Assembly: GCF_047948215.1 (NCBI RefSeq)
Contig: NC_134460.1
Span: 129,681,324-129,745,323, forward strand
Reading direction: 5' to 3'
From: Lycorma delicatula
Taxonomy: Eukaryota > Arthropoda > Insecta > Hemiptera > Fulgoridae
DNA length: 64,000 bases
Each line of letters begins with the position of its first letter. The first letter of the stretch is position 1. Positions 1 to 10,837 of the stretch are shown here, in pieces. The position numbers were made by a program, and so were the translations under genes. The notes under the pieces are model-generated. The model ran no database searches. It was given only the letters and a program-made list of their open reading frames with translations, and was not told where the DNA came from.

Positions 1-693
1 AAATAAATAGCTCCGATGGCGCGTTAATAAAAAAGTTCGGTTATATCTATAAATATATATTAAATATTAATAGATAAATTCAGTTTCAAAATACGATTTC
101 ACAACAAAAAAAAAAAAACAATAATACAGAAAACAAGGCTGAACATGATCAGTAGAATTTTTCGTTAACAGGACTAACATAACTTATGACTCTTCAATCA
201 CCTTCATCCTCGTAAAGTTTTATTGGAAAATTTTTCGAGCCTGTGCTACACTATTCTTTTTTCCTATTAATTCTCTAAAAATCTAATATCACTAAAATAT
301 CAAAAACAAAGAGTTTAAAATTTGTTTAAAGAAGATATGCTTCGTATAAATGTATAAATTTTATATTTGTGCTAAGATTTTTTGAGTACATTAAAAAATG
401 CATAAAATTAATTTAATTGGTTAATCTACTTGGTTTCATTTAATTGGTTTTGGAGATGGCTAATGAATGCTGATTTTATATTACTGAAAATTGTTTTATC
501 GATTCATTAAATCTTTTCTTGACGTTACATCCTGTTTGTCCAATATAAACAACATATAACACTAATAAGCGAAGAAAAACAACATACATATTTGAAAAAT
601 GTTTCATTATACAGATAAAAACACTTCGTTATATATTTAATTGAATTAGTTTTGCCATAAAAAGTTATATATTTTTATTACATTAAAATTAAG

Positions 694-730
<37 letters not shown>

Positions 731-1599
731 GTAAAAAATATTATTTATAACTATATAATTAAAATTAACTGTTGTTGATTATTCCTATACTATAAAGTCA
801 AGGTATTTGAAATAAAAATCGTACAAATTAAAACAAAAATAAAAAAAATTATTAACGATCAATGATTCAACAACTTACACAGTACAGACAAAGATATTGG
901 TTTATGCAAAAAGAGATAGCCTATAAGGTCTCTTCTATGTAACCTGTGTTTGCATTAGCTTATTATTTAATCAGCTGACAAAATATTGATTGGAATAAAG
1001 GGGGAGATGTTTGACGATGGAAGGAGGAAAAAGGTTCGGAGGTAGGGAATAATATTTTTGTTTTAATCAGCTGTATTATGATACAAGTATAGCCTACTAA
1101 CGACATCTAGTGAAACTTGTCCAAACTAAAACATACAATACTTCAATAAAACGTACCAACTCGTATAATAAAAGGTGGTAGCTTTTAATTTTTTTTTGTT
1201 GATTTTATAGAATGTCCTAGTAAAAAAATTCTTTACTTTTTTTATTTCTCAACGTTTTACTGTGATTACATTCCAGAAATACGAAAACCTTTATAATAAT
1301 ATCTTATTTTACTTAAGTTCAGGAACAGTAACCCAAAAAACATGAAATCAGAAAGTAATTTTCGTATTAAGAGAATTAATTCTATACATATATTTTTTAA
1401 TCTCACATGAAGGGTTAAGTGGGTCATTGGGCAGGTAATGACGACATCTTGAAAGGGAATTGTCGGATATAAAAAAAAAATTATAGTAATATTTATATAA
1501 TATGAAGTAAATGATTATTTAGAATAGTTATTTTATTTACTTTCTAAGTCCAATTAGAGTCATTTCAAAATACATGAATTTTGTACCGTATAAAGACAC
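1..1599. other. AT-rich non-coding stretch
   Basis: No coding trace, RNA gene or recognised transposon was seen on either strand. It is AT-rich with homopolymer A and T runs. A perfect TA/AT dinucleotide run lies at about 698-728. The segment around 990-1050 is slightly richer in G (a GGAGG-type patch) but has no recognisable motif. Confidence 0.6.
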
Positions 1600-1660
1600 C
1601 AAGTCTGACCGGGATTTGAATCCAGAAACTTCTGAATGAAAGATAGAGACCCTACCATTC
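1600..1660 (-). repeat. SINE1 head, degenerate fragment
   Basis: Read on the minus strand this matches the tRNA-like head of the SINE1 family found intact elsewhere in the window: a TCTTTCATTCAGAAG anticodon-arm-like segment followed by a box-B-like GGATTCAAATCC and CGGTCAGACT. The 3' body and A-tail are not recognisable. It is an old, truncated copy. Confidence 0.55.
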
Positions 1661-2349
1661 TGATATGATACTATAATCACTTGGTTATATAATATTATAT
1701 TCAAGTACTACTTTATTAACTATAATAATTTTTGTTTTATTTTATCATATATGGAAAGCGTGAGGAAATTTTCTACAGAATCTTCTATAGAATTTAAAGT
1801 TGTTGAGTCATTTCTTGAAATATAAGTGAATTTAAGCCATTTCTTGAAATATTTTTAACTTACTTGTCACCATTTTGGAAATGGATTGTTAGTGAAATGT
1901 AATGTAGGTAGAAATAATTCTGATATTTAAAGTATTTTCCCTCGCAACTTAAAATTTAAGATAAATAAAATACATTCCCACACTATTTGAGAGAAGAACC
2001 AGGTTAACGCAAGTCTCTTACCGCGTTTTACTATATTCCTTTTTTACTTTATCAAGACTCAGGTTTATATCTTCATTTGTTTCTTGCATAATGTTTTTCT
2101 ATCATGTCACGTAAGTATCGCCATATTTTAAATAATAAAAACAAGATTCAGTAAAATAAACACTTCTAAAAAATATGAAAATATTATTTTAAAAAATAAA
2201 GTCTTCAAAATGCATTAAATAAAAAATAAAAAAGATTTTATTTTTTTTATTTTTTTATTTTTAAACTTAATGTCAATTGACTTTTAGTAAGCTGTTCGAA
2301 ATTAAATTTTGTTTTAATTTGGCGTAAAATTTCCAAAACGCCCAAAATT
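1661..2349. other. AT-rich non-coding stretch
   Basis: No gene or known repeat is visible. From 2160 to 2270 the sequence is almost pure A/T in long homopolymer runs. Confidence 0.55.
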
Positions 2350-2510
2350 GCCGGCCTCCATGTCACGAGTGGTAGCGTCTCGGCATTTCATTCAGAGGTC
2401 CCGGGTAAGAATCCTCGGTCAGGCATGATTTTTTTCACACGCTACAAAATTTCCATTTCATCTCGTCTTCTGAAGCAATACCTAACAGTGGCTTCGAAGG
2501 TTAAAAAAAA
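2350..2510 (+). repeat. SINE1 copy, near full length
   Basis: A tRNA-derived SINE. The head contains a box-A-like GAGTGGTAGCGTCTCGG, the loop CATTTCATTC and a mutated box B (GGGTAAGAATCC). The body has the family landmarks GGCATGATTT, CACACGCTACAAA, TCTGAAGCAATACC and CTAACAGTGG, and it ends in an A-run. Flanking CCAAAAT at 2342-2348 and 2514-2520 may be a short target-site duplication. The box B change suggests it can no longer be transcribed by Pol III. Confidence 0.85.
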
Positions 2511-2883
2511 TGTCCAAAATGTCCAAATATAGGGGAAAAATTGAAACAGTATTATTTCTGCTTTTTACTTTTAAAAAAGCTATTTAACATATTTATATTC
2601 TATAGTAGGCGTTTGTTTTTTAAGTCAGTTTTATTTATTTTTTTTTAATTCTGTTATTTATTACTTCAAGAGAATAAAAAATAGTTATAAAAATAACAAT
2701 GGAGTTATCGCATATGGTAAAAAATCACAAAACGGAAAACCAGTTAAAATTCATACACACAGCATTTTATTGGAAAAGAATAAGAGGAAAGACGTTGTTA
2801 TTGCAAATAATTTTTTGATTTGTCAGTTATAAATTTAAAAAATAATATTTTAAAAAGTCATGTATGAACTGTTAATTTAACTG
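2511..2883. other. AT-rich non-coding stretch
   Basis: Nothing recognised. It lies between a SINE1 copy and the T-run that marks the 3' end of the RTE remnant. Confidence 0.5.
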
Positions 2884-3604
2884 TTTTTTTTTTTTTTTGT
2901 CTTCAGTCATTTAACTGGTTTGATGCAGCTCTCTATGATTCCCTATCTAGTTCTAATCGTTTCATTTCGGTATACACCCTACATCCTAAATTCCTAACAA
3001 TTTGTTTCACATAATCCAAACGTTGCCTGCCTGCACAATGTTTTCCTTATACCTGTCCCTCCAATATTAAAGCGACTATTCCAGGATGCCTTAATATGTG
3101 GCCTATAAGTCTGTCTATATTTTTCCAAATGCTTCGTTCTTCATCGATTTGCGGAAAAACCTCTTCATTTGTCACTATATCCACCCATCTGATTTTTAAC
3201 ATTCTCCTATAGCACCGCATTTCAAAAGCTTGTAATCTTTTCTTCTCAGGTACTCCGATCGTCCAATTTTCACTTCCGTATAAAGCTACGCTCCAAACGT
3301 ACACTTTTAAAAATCAAAAATCTTTCAAAAACTTTTGAAAAACTTTCAAAAATCAAAAATCAAAACTTTCAAAAATCTTTTTCTCACGTTTAAATTAATT
3401 TTTGATGTAATCAAATTATATTTCTGACTAAAGTCTCGTTTCGCCTGTGCTATTCAGCATTTTATATCGCTCCTGCTTCGCCCATCTTTAGTAATTCTAC
3501 TACCCAAATAACAAAATTCTTCTACCTCCGTAATCTTTTCTCTTCCTATTTTTACATTCAATGGTCCATCTTCGTTATTTCTACTACATTTCATTATCAT
3601 TACA
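2884..3604 (-). pseudogene. RTE/BovB-like retrotransposon, 3' end of reverse transcriptase ORF
   Basis: On the minus strand this encodes the C-terminal part of a non-LTR endonuclease-reverse transcriptase. Readable blocks are CSRNNEDGPLNVKIGREKI and EEFCYLGSRITKDGRSRSDI (about 3464-3590), then VWSVALYGSENWTIG, KKRLQAFEMRCYRRMLKI and TNEEV (about 3150-3300). These are characteristic of the thumb and C-terminal region of RTE-type elements. The frame is broken: the two blocks sit in different frames, separated by a run of TTTTTGAAAG-like repeats (about 3305-3395) absent from the copy at 40.4 kb. The 3' end is the T-run at 2884-2898 (an A-tail on the minus strand) preceded by TCAAATGACTGAAGACA-like sequence. 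The 5' end stops at a TA microsatellite. The palm domain with the catalytic YADD is not present, so it is inactive. Confidence 0.85.
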
Positions 3605-4114
3605 TATATATATATATATATATAATAATATATATAATCTATCATAATAATTAGATGTTTCAAGAAACCAAAATGCAGGAATTAAATAGATTTTCCTTTT
3701 TCGTAATGTAACTTAAGTCTTAACATTATGATTTCTACTTAAATATTTTGTACGCTAATTCACTATCCTACAAAGCCCAAACAGAATACTGCATAAAAAT
3801 TATTGTTAAAATTATCAAGATGAAAAAATTGTGCTTTAAAACCAAAATAATATTTATTTATGTTAAAAATAAAATTAAAAAAAAATTAATGAGAAAATCC
3901 CATGATATTTGTTAGGTTTACTGTAATTATTTACCGACTTCTCCAGGAAAAACGTTCGACATTTTTTTGCGGTCACACGGTAGGATTGGTGGAGAGGGGG
4001 GTGAAATTGAATTTTCTTTATTTTTTAAGGTATGAGTAGTACGAAATACTATCACCGAAAATGTAATTTCATTATTTAAATATATATATAAAATGATGAA
4101 AAAATACGCAGATG
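3605..4114. other. AT-rich stretch with TA microsatellite
   Basis: TA dinucleotide runs at about 3605-3640 abut the 5' truncation of the RTE remnant. The rest is AT-rich with no recognised element. Confidence 0.5.
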
Positions 4115-4185
4115 AAAAATAAACCAATACAAAGACAAAATAACCCCAACTTGAGGTTATGTTGTCTTTGTATTAGTACATTTTT
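4115..4185. repeat. Near-perfect palindrome (hairpin)
   Basis: The left arm AATACAAAGACAAAATAACC (from 4126) pairs with the right arm GGTTATGTTGTCTTTGTATT (to 4174) with one mismatch and a loop of about 9 bases. Weaker pairing extends outward to about 4115 and 4185. It could be a small foldback or MITE relic. No target-site duplication was identified. Confidence 0.7.
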
Positions 4186-5055
4186 TATACGCACTTATGC
4201 TCTGAGTCACAATGGTGAGTGAGTTTAAACTTAATTCTTACATGTGTAGGGTCTACCGATTTTTAATTATTTCATCAAACTACGGTTATAATAATTTAAT
4301 TTTCTTATAAATTGAAAATGCATTTTAATATTAAATTTCAAAAAATTACACCACTTAGTTTTCTCATTTGATTTATGTTTTACATATTTCTTGGATAAAA
4401 AGTTTACAAAAAAATATATAAAAAATAAAATAACGAAAAGTTATTTTTTTTAAACATTTTTAAAACAATAGAAGTCTTCTTGTGCCAAACTGCACAATCT
4501 TTTCCAACAACAACAGAAAGAAGATGATGAAATCGGCTTAAGTTTCAAATAAACTAGGCGATAAAATAATTTTTTAAATCTCAGCTTCATTTTTTATATT
4601 CTGGTAAATATCAAAATATTAAAATTATTTTTCAGCTACAAAAAAGTAGTTTTCAAAAAACTAATATTTATTTTAATTCCTTTAGATTAAAATAATGGTT
4701 TTCAAAATAATAAAAGATTTTAATAAATCTTCTTGATAAAATAATAAAATAACAGATTGAAAACAAAACGAAACTTACAGATACAACCAGCTCTCATTTT
4801 ATTGCACAGTACATTCGGAAAGTCTCTGTACAGTATGCTTTAGAAGTACTAGAAAAAAGGCGAGCCTATGGCCCGCCGCAAAAATATTACATTGTTTTAC
4901 GCATGAATTTGCAAACTGTAACTAAAAAACGTTCATGAATTTAGAGTACTAACAAAACTTTTACAACGAAAGCATAATCCTGAACATTTTTAGCTATCTC
5001 TTGAGTTGTGATTTTTTAACACAGCTCTAACCCCAATGTTTTCCTTTTTTATCCC
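4186..5055. other. AT-rich non-coding stretch
   Basis: No gene or known repeat recognised. A small GC-richer patch (CGAGCCTATGGCCCGCCGC) lies near 4860. Confidence 0.5.
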
Positions 5056-5110
5056 TAAAACCTGGGTTCAAATCCCGGTCAAGCATGGCATTTTTCATAC
5101 GCTATATTTT
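5056..5110 (+). repeat. SINE1 fragment
   Basis: Contains the box-B-like CTGGGTTCAAATCCCGG followed by TCAAGCATGGCATTTTTC and CATACGCTA, the centre of the SINE1 family. The head's 5' half and the 3' tail are missing. Confidence 0.7.
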
Positions 5111-5489
5111 CATAACCTACGCACAAGCTTCAAGTTTATGTGGCGATATAATCAAGCAAAACAAAGAAGATAAATCGTTTGCGTATTAAGAAGTATAAAT
5201 CATTCAAGCGCTGTGCGCAGTCGCCGGCGCACCACCACTGGTCCGCTCTGCGCCAATAGCATCTAAAATAAACATGGAAGAAGCACAAACAACAAAATAA
5301 AATTCTCACGCACCATCCTTTTTATGGAGAGTGACATGGTGCATTCTGTTATCTTGAAGTTAGGTTGGTTGCCGTATAGGTTCGTTGGGCGTTGCTCAAG
5401 AATAAACCAAAACGTCAGTTGTTGAATTGCAATTAAACGTGCTTCGTTTCGTGTAGTTTCGTTTATCGGAAACAGTTGCGAAAAACATA
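5111..5489. other. Leader region upstream of mariner-1
   Basis: Mixed-composition sequence (GCGCAGTCGCCGGCGC near 5214) leads into the transposase start. It probably contains the 5' untranslated part and terminal repeat of the transposon, but no terminal inverted repeat could be paired by eye. Confidence 0.4.
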
Positions 5490-6470
5490 ATGGTTCTTTC
5501 GGTAGAAGAACGCATTTTTCTCATTGAACACGTCTTTTATGAAGGTGACAAGTATACCGATTTAATGAAGCACACATTTTCAGAAAAGTTTCCAAATACG
5601 CCTATTCCTGTCCGCATTGAAGTTCCAACTCTTATCGAAAAATTTCGAGCAACAAACTCTGTCAAAGACGCTGATCGAAGTGGAAGACCACCTAAAATAA
5701 ACCAACTCACGTGAAATTTCGGATGCTGTGGCCGAATGTCTATCAAAGTCAATGCATAACTTAGCGCCGCAGAAAAATGTCGGACTTGCTGCCGCACATA
5801 AAGCTGTAAGAAAAGAACTGAAACTTTTTCCTACAAAGCAATGTATGTTCAAGAACTGAGACTACAGATCATACTAAAAGACTAAATTATTGTCAAAGGT
5901 TTAAACGTTTTATTGACCAAAATTTTGTACGTATCTTCGATATTACGTTTTTGTTTTTACATATGAAGCGTTTTTCATCTGAGAAAGTATAAATAAGGTA
6001 TAAATTTCGAGTTTGGGCCGGTGTGAGTAGAACGCGCATTGTGGACCCAATTTCTTTTGAAAATACTGTTTATAGCGATCGTTATATTGTGTTATTTTAA
6101 CAAACGTTATTAGTCAGTTAACGAAAGTGGAAATCAATCACGCTTGGCCCAACAAGATGGTGCCACAGAGCACACAGCTAATAGATCAATAATTTTTTTA
6201 AGAAATGTCTTTGGTGAACAAATTATTTCGAATTTTTTATATATAACTTGCACGATCGCCCGATCTGACTCCACGTTTACTTTCTATGGGAGACAACGAA
6301 AACAGCAGTGTATCGCAACGGATATGCACGATTGACGAAATAAAAACCGCAATAACTGCATACGTTCGAGACATTCAAGCTATCAGTTGGTTAAAGTGCC
6401 CGAAAACAAATTGAAACGTGTGCATTTTCGTATTAACGTTGGAAGAGATCATTTTCAACAACTTTTATAA
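5490..6470 (+). pseudogene. Tc1/mariner-like transposase (mariner-1), inactivated
   Basis: Family role: cut-and-paste DNA transposase with an N-terminal helix-turn-helix DNA-binding region and a DDE/D catalytic domain. The first 74 residues read in frame (MVLSVEERIFLIEHVF, then KFRATNSVKDADRSGRPP). A frameshift near 5714 moves to REISDAVAECLSKS and KAVRKELKLFP. Further out-of-frame blocks are VWAGVSRTRIVDPISFE (about 6013-6063), QQDGATEHTA with the second catalytic Asp (about 6150-6180), ARSPDLTP with the third (6250-6273), and a C-terminal HFQQLL before the stop at 6470. The first catalytic position reads FTYEA (Tyr codon 5962-5964) where the family has Asp. The overall length of about 980 bp fits a full-length gene of roughly 330-350 codons. 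Many frameshifts and stops make it dead. Confidence 0.88.
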
Positions 6471-6600
6471 AGTATTCCGGTTATTGTAATATCCGTTTCT
6501 ATAAAATAATGAAAAATTACAAAATAAAATAAAAATAAAATAAAGTTTTGCCACTTCCAAAATTCCATTGCACAGCAACTTTCCGAATGCTTTGTATAAC

Positions 6601-7165
6601 AAGCCGATCGGGGCTCCTCTTCCTTTAATCCGTGGCCCAGGTTGGCGTAGGCAAAACCCGAGGACGACCCCAGAGTCGCATAGCTCGTTTCGCTCGCCAT
6701 TCCCATCTGTCCAGGCGGCTCCAACCCTAGAACCTATGCAGAGCTCGCCATCCCGTCTAGCCAGGACCCCGGTAGTGTTCGTTACCTTCATGGTTGTGTA
6801 AATAATAGTGGTAAATAACAGTTAATGAAAAAAGGAAAATAAAATAAAACTAAATTATAATAGAAAGAATATTAGTAACTAAAGTGCACATATCTTTAAC
6901 GAGGAAAACTGCACAACTTATTTCGTTGCTGTGGTGACTAAATTAATTTAATTATTAATTTTTTCCTTCTTTATTGAATATCTTTGACAAATTCATCCCC
7001 AAGGTGGTTGGGTCCGTGATTTATGATTTAAAATCTTTTCCGGGATAACACGAATATATCCTGCAAATTTGAAAGCAATCGGTCGGTTGGTTCTCGCGTC
7101 ATGCGAGAACAGATAGACAAACAAACTGACTTACATCTTTATGTATAAGACATACATAAAAGAAA
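6601..7165 (+). repeat. Unclassified interspersed repeat (family R-I), copy 1
   Basis: The GC-richer 5' part (GGCCCAGGTTGGCG, CAGAGTCGCATAGCTCG, TCGCCATTCCCATCTG) is followed by an AT-rich body. The 3' part carries TTCATCCCCAAGG, ATATATCCTGCAAATTTGAAA, CAATCGGT and AACAGATAGACAAACAAAC. The same order of blocks occurs at 62.96-63.57 kb, which identifies it as a dispersed repeat of about 570-600 bp. Open frames across it on both strands are incidental. The transposon class is unknown, and no terminal inverted repeat or A-tail was recognised. Confidence 0.7.
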
Positions 7166-7607
7166 AGATTAAATTTTCTCTAACCGTCATTTAAAAAAAC
7201 GTCTTGGTACGAAAAATCCTAATTTTTAAAAGAGAAAAATTTATTGCGCCAGATTTATAAATTTGAACAAAAGTTACTGCATTGCCTAATACTTACTAAA
7301 ATTATAAAGTAAAGTAAGCAGAACAGTAGCTGAATATAAAAGTAATTGTATTGTAGTCTACATATGCCAGTAATTACGTCCCCACTTAGTCTAACTAGTT
7401 AGTAGTTTTTACAACCATCAACTTCCAGTCAATAACTAGTTTTTATAAGTTAACGAGTAAACTAACGAATACGATTTTTTTGAAATTATTATTACCTTAT
7501 TATTAAATTTACATTTAAAAATTAATCAACAATTTCATAACTAAGCAACAGGTAATTTACAGTACATAAAACATAATTATTTAAAATTTAATTACAAGAA
7601 TATTAAA
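7166..7607. other. AT-rich non-coding stretch
   Basis: No gene, RNA or repeat recognised. Confidence 0.5.
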
Positions 7608-7822
7608 AATATTGCATTAAAACATGATAATAATTATTATTATTATTAATAACAATAATAATAATAATATATTATTTATTATTAAGATTTTTAAAATTTC
7701 TTATGATTAGTGATATATTAACTTGAAGTCAGATAGTATTATTATTAATTATCGTGTTTTAATGCAATAAATATCTGACTTCAAGTTAATATATTACTAA
7801 TCATAGGAAATTTAAAAAACTT
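7608..7822. repeat. Interleaved inverted repeats
   Basis: Arm B (about 7693-7735, containing TGATATATTAACTTGAAGTC) pairs with B' (7772-7820, containing GACTTCAAGTTAATATATTA) almost perfectly over about 45 bp. Arm A (about 7611-7640, GCATTAAAACATGATAATAA) pairs with A' (7741-7768, TTATCGTGTTTTAATGC). The order is A, B, A', B', so the two inverted repeats overlap rather than nest. An ATT-rich run lies between A and B. Confidence 0.75.
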
Positions 7823-8860
7823 TTCAGCTCAGTATGTAAACTTCTCGGCATAAATAAATATTTCTGTATCAAAATCAATTCTATTAATATACATTTGTGT
7901 CTCCTATTTTTTTATCAATGTAATATTTTTAAGTTATCAGAGCTAAATTCGGAACCACCAACGTAAAGATGTAAACAATCAATCTTTTTATTCTTCTTAT
8001 TCTTTTAAGAAGAAGAATAAAAATTACGTAAATTATAATTCAAAAAAGGAACGCAAATGTTTCTTGTTTTATATATCGTAAATTAAATTATAAATATTCG
8101 TATTACGTATGCGTATTATAACCAATGAAAATGCTGTAACTATGCCCAAGAATAAAAACATTATAAGTTTATTAGTAAAAGTGAGGATCGAAGTGGTTTT
8201 CCCTTATCTTTTTTACAGTACCTGCCAAGCTAATAGAAATGTAAGTGTTATTCAACCACTCAAGCGATCCTATTATTCTAACATAAATATCATTATGTTC
8301 AAAGAAAGTAACTGTTACAAATGCCGTCACTTGTGCATCAGTAAAATCATCATATGTTAGTAACTGAATAAAAATTAAAACAACCTGTTTTTTTTTAGAA
8401 GCAATGCTACAGATATATTCTCACAATTTATAATATTAAAAAATATTTAAATTTTTTTCACCACTATCAAAATTGTTTCACACATAAAATTTTCAACGTT
8501 ATAAATATTTATTCAAATTAATTTTTACCAATATTTAGAAGAAATTTATGACCCTCCACAGTCATCTGTCATGGAATTCAAAGTTTTTTATCAAAAATAT
8601 TATATATTGATTAAACTTCCTCCATGTAAACTAAATATTTCTCTCCGAAAGGGTCATAGTAGCTAAAATTATGAACAAACATCTTCGTGTCAGGCGAATT
8701 AGGAGATTAAAAATAGTTTCCCGTTGCTTTCTTTAATGTGAAAAATACTGTTGCACGTAAAAATTTTCAATTCTCCACCACCAAGGGTATCAAGTTTCAG
8801 GCGGTGACATTTACTCAAATGACACCTTTATTCTGCTCTTTACAGGGCTTAACTACCACT
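7823..8860. other. AT-rich non-coding stretch
   Basis: Nothing recognised. A short palindromic run of TTCTTCTTATTCTTTTAAGAAG type lies around 7990-8025. Confidence 0.5.
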
Positions 8861-9139
8861 TTTTCTGTTTAATCTCGGGATCCACCGTAAGGTATTACTG
8901 CAAAGGATGATACGTATTAATGTAATTGAAAGGTAATCTTGTACAGTCTCAGGTCAACCGTTCCTGAGATGTGTGGTTAATTGAAACCCAACCACCACAG
9001 AACACCGGTATCCACGATCTAGTATTCAAATCCGTGTAAAAGTAACTGCCTTTACTAGGATTTGAATCTTAGAACTCTCGACTTCGAAATCAGCTGATTT
9101 CGGATGATGAGAATACCACTAGACCAACCCGGTGGGTTT
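8861..9139 (-). repeat. SINE2 copy, near full length
   Basis: tRNA-derived SINE read on the minus strand. The head has box-A-like GGTTGGTCTAGTGGT, the palindromic core AAATCAGCTGATTTCG and box-B-like AAGATTCAAATCC. The body has ACGGATTTGAATACTAGATC, GGATACCGGTGTTC and CTCAGGAACGGTTGACCTG. The 3' tail AATACCTTACGGTGG then ATTAAACAGAAAAA resembles the end of SINE1. No clear target-site duplication was found. Confidence 0.85.
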
Positions 9140-10619
9140 CTTCACAGGACCTGACAGTAAAAATTTTAACAACGAAGAATTTAACAAAAATCAAATTAAA
9201 TTATGATTAAACCCCCTCAAATCTAAGGTTTCAATTAACCATGATTCTCTATAATCCGATTAAACTTTACAAAAAATTTCACAGGTGCCCATTAAACAAG
9301 ATTCAAATTTAATAACTTAAAAGGAGAGTTTATTTCTCATAATAATCTGTGAAGAAAACTAGCTGTTGTTCTCGAGTTCCCTCGCGTGGATTTTGGATTT
9401 GTACCTAGAAATAAGTTTTCAAAAGAAACATAAAATTTTGGTAAAATTTTCCATAATTATACTTTTATCGTACGATTTTAACATTTTTGAATTTATCTAT
9501 AGGTGGCACAGCATGTAACGTATGAAAATATGTTGTTTCTGTATGCGAATTTACAACTGAATCGCATCGTGAAATTGTACAAATGTTGAAAATATTATCA
9601 AACGGTAATATACCGAGCAGGAAAATAACCTAAAAAAAATGAGTTAGAAACAAAATAACAATATTTCTTATCGATTTTGATAGCTAAAACAATGGAGAAT
9701 ATGTACCAAAGTCGTTCTCTAGAATACAATTGTTATTCAAACACATTGTTGAGATTTAGAATTTTGATACAATATTCTTCTTTCTTACATCCCAAACTAA
9801 AAATTAAAAACATGGTAAAACACGTGCCATTTTGGTTTCATAATAATCTAAATTCCAATTTTCATGACTACAATGCCTTCGTTTCCAGAGATATAGAATC
9901 TTTATTAAAAGACTGAACCATTTACAGGTCCGTATAGATATAGCTTAAATCATAAACCGCTTAACTAAGGTAGTTTGGATTTTGTAGGGTACATCATTTT
10001 TATAATTTTGAAAAACTCTTTTAGAAAACTGTTCCCAAGGACACGTTTTTTTTCTAAATATAGATAATTAATTTATATTAGTATTAATTCTTGTGGTATT
10101 TTTACAAGATTATAAAAAATACTTTGATAATAAATTCATGTTATGGTAACGTTAATTTTAGAGAGTTTAAGATCAAAGAAAATAAATCTTATAACCACCA
10201 ATTTATAAGAAGGGTGAACAAAATGATAAAAATTTATATTTGTCATTTAGTACCACTAATGATGGTATTGATAAGTGCGTGCAAGGCTGACATAATCAAA
10301 AGTTATCAATCAAAGTTTTTCATACAACCACATCGATAAACATGCTCTGACGCAGGCTGCAAATCGTAAAGAATATTTTTGTTTATGAACATCTTTTTCA
10401 AGTATAGTACTTTTAATAATTACTATTTTTGATTTTATCCAGGGTATTGATTTTTTTACTGTTAATATTTCATTTACGCATAAATTTCTACTAATTTTTA
10501 TATTATTTATTTAAAACATTTGATTTTATTTTATTTTTATAGTTTTTTTTTCTTGAATTTTTACGGGCATCGACTACTAAGATCTCGTCACGTTCTTAGA
10601 AAGAAATTAGTATCACCAT
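9140..10619. other. AT-rich non-coding stretch
   Basis: No recognised gene or repeat. A 36-codon open frame at 10224-10334 begins with a hydrophobic, signal-peptide-like stretch. It is discussed as a weak finding and is not called as a gene. Confidence 0.5.
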
Positions 10620-10745
10620 CAGGATCGTCATATGTAAGGGTGTAAAGGGCCCTTACATTTTATTTAAAAGCACAAACTACACAGAACATTAAAACACAAA
10701 TAACAAAGACAAGCACAACACTTACGGGGTGTAAAGGGCCCCGAT
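10620..10745 (+). repeat. Direct repeat of a GGGCCC-centred motif
   Basis: GGTGTAAAGGGCCC occurs at about 10628-10641 and again at about 10729-10742, roughly 100 bp apart. Each copy sits in a partial palindrome (TGTAAAGGGCCCTTACA in the first). The sequence between is A- and CA-rich. The nature of the repeat is unknown. Confidence 0.5.
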
Positions 10746-10837
10746 ATTAAAATTTGAGATAAGGTTCTCAAAAAACCATGAAATTAAAAATACAAGTTAT
10801 CAATACCATTATCTTCTTCTACCTGTCTCGATTATTT

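Noticed and set aside
6465..6801. Overlapping open frames on both strands at 6.5-6.8 kb
   Set aside because: The region is a repeat with a second copy at 63 kb in which the frames are not preserved.
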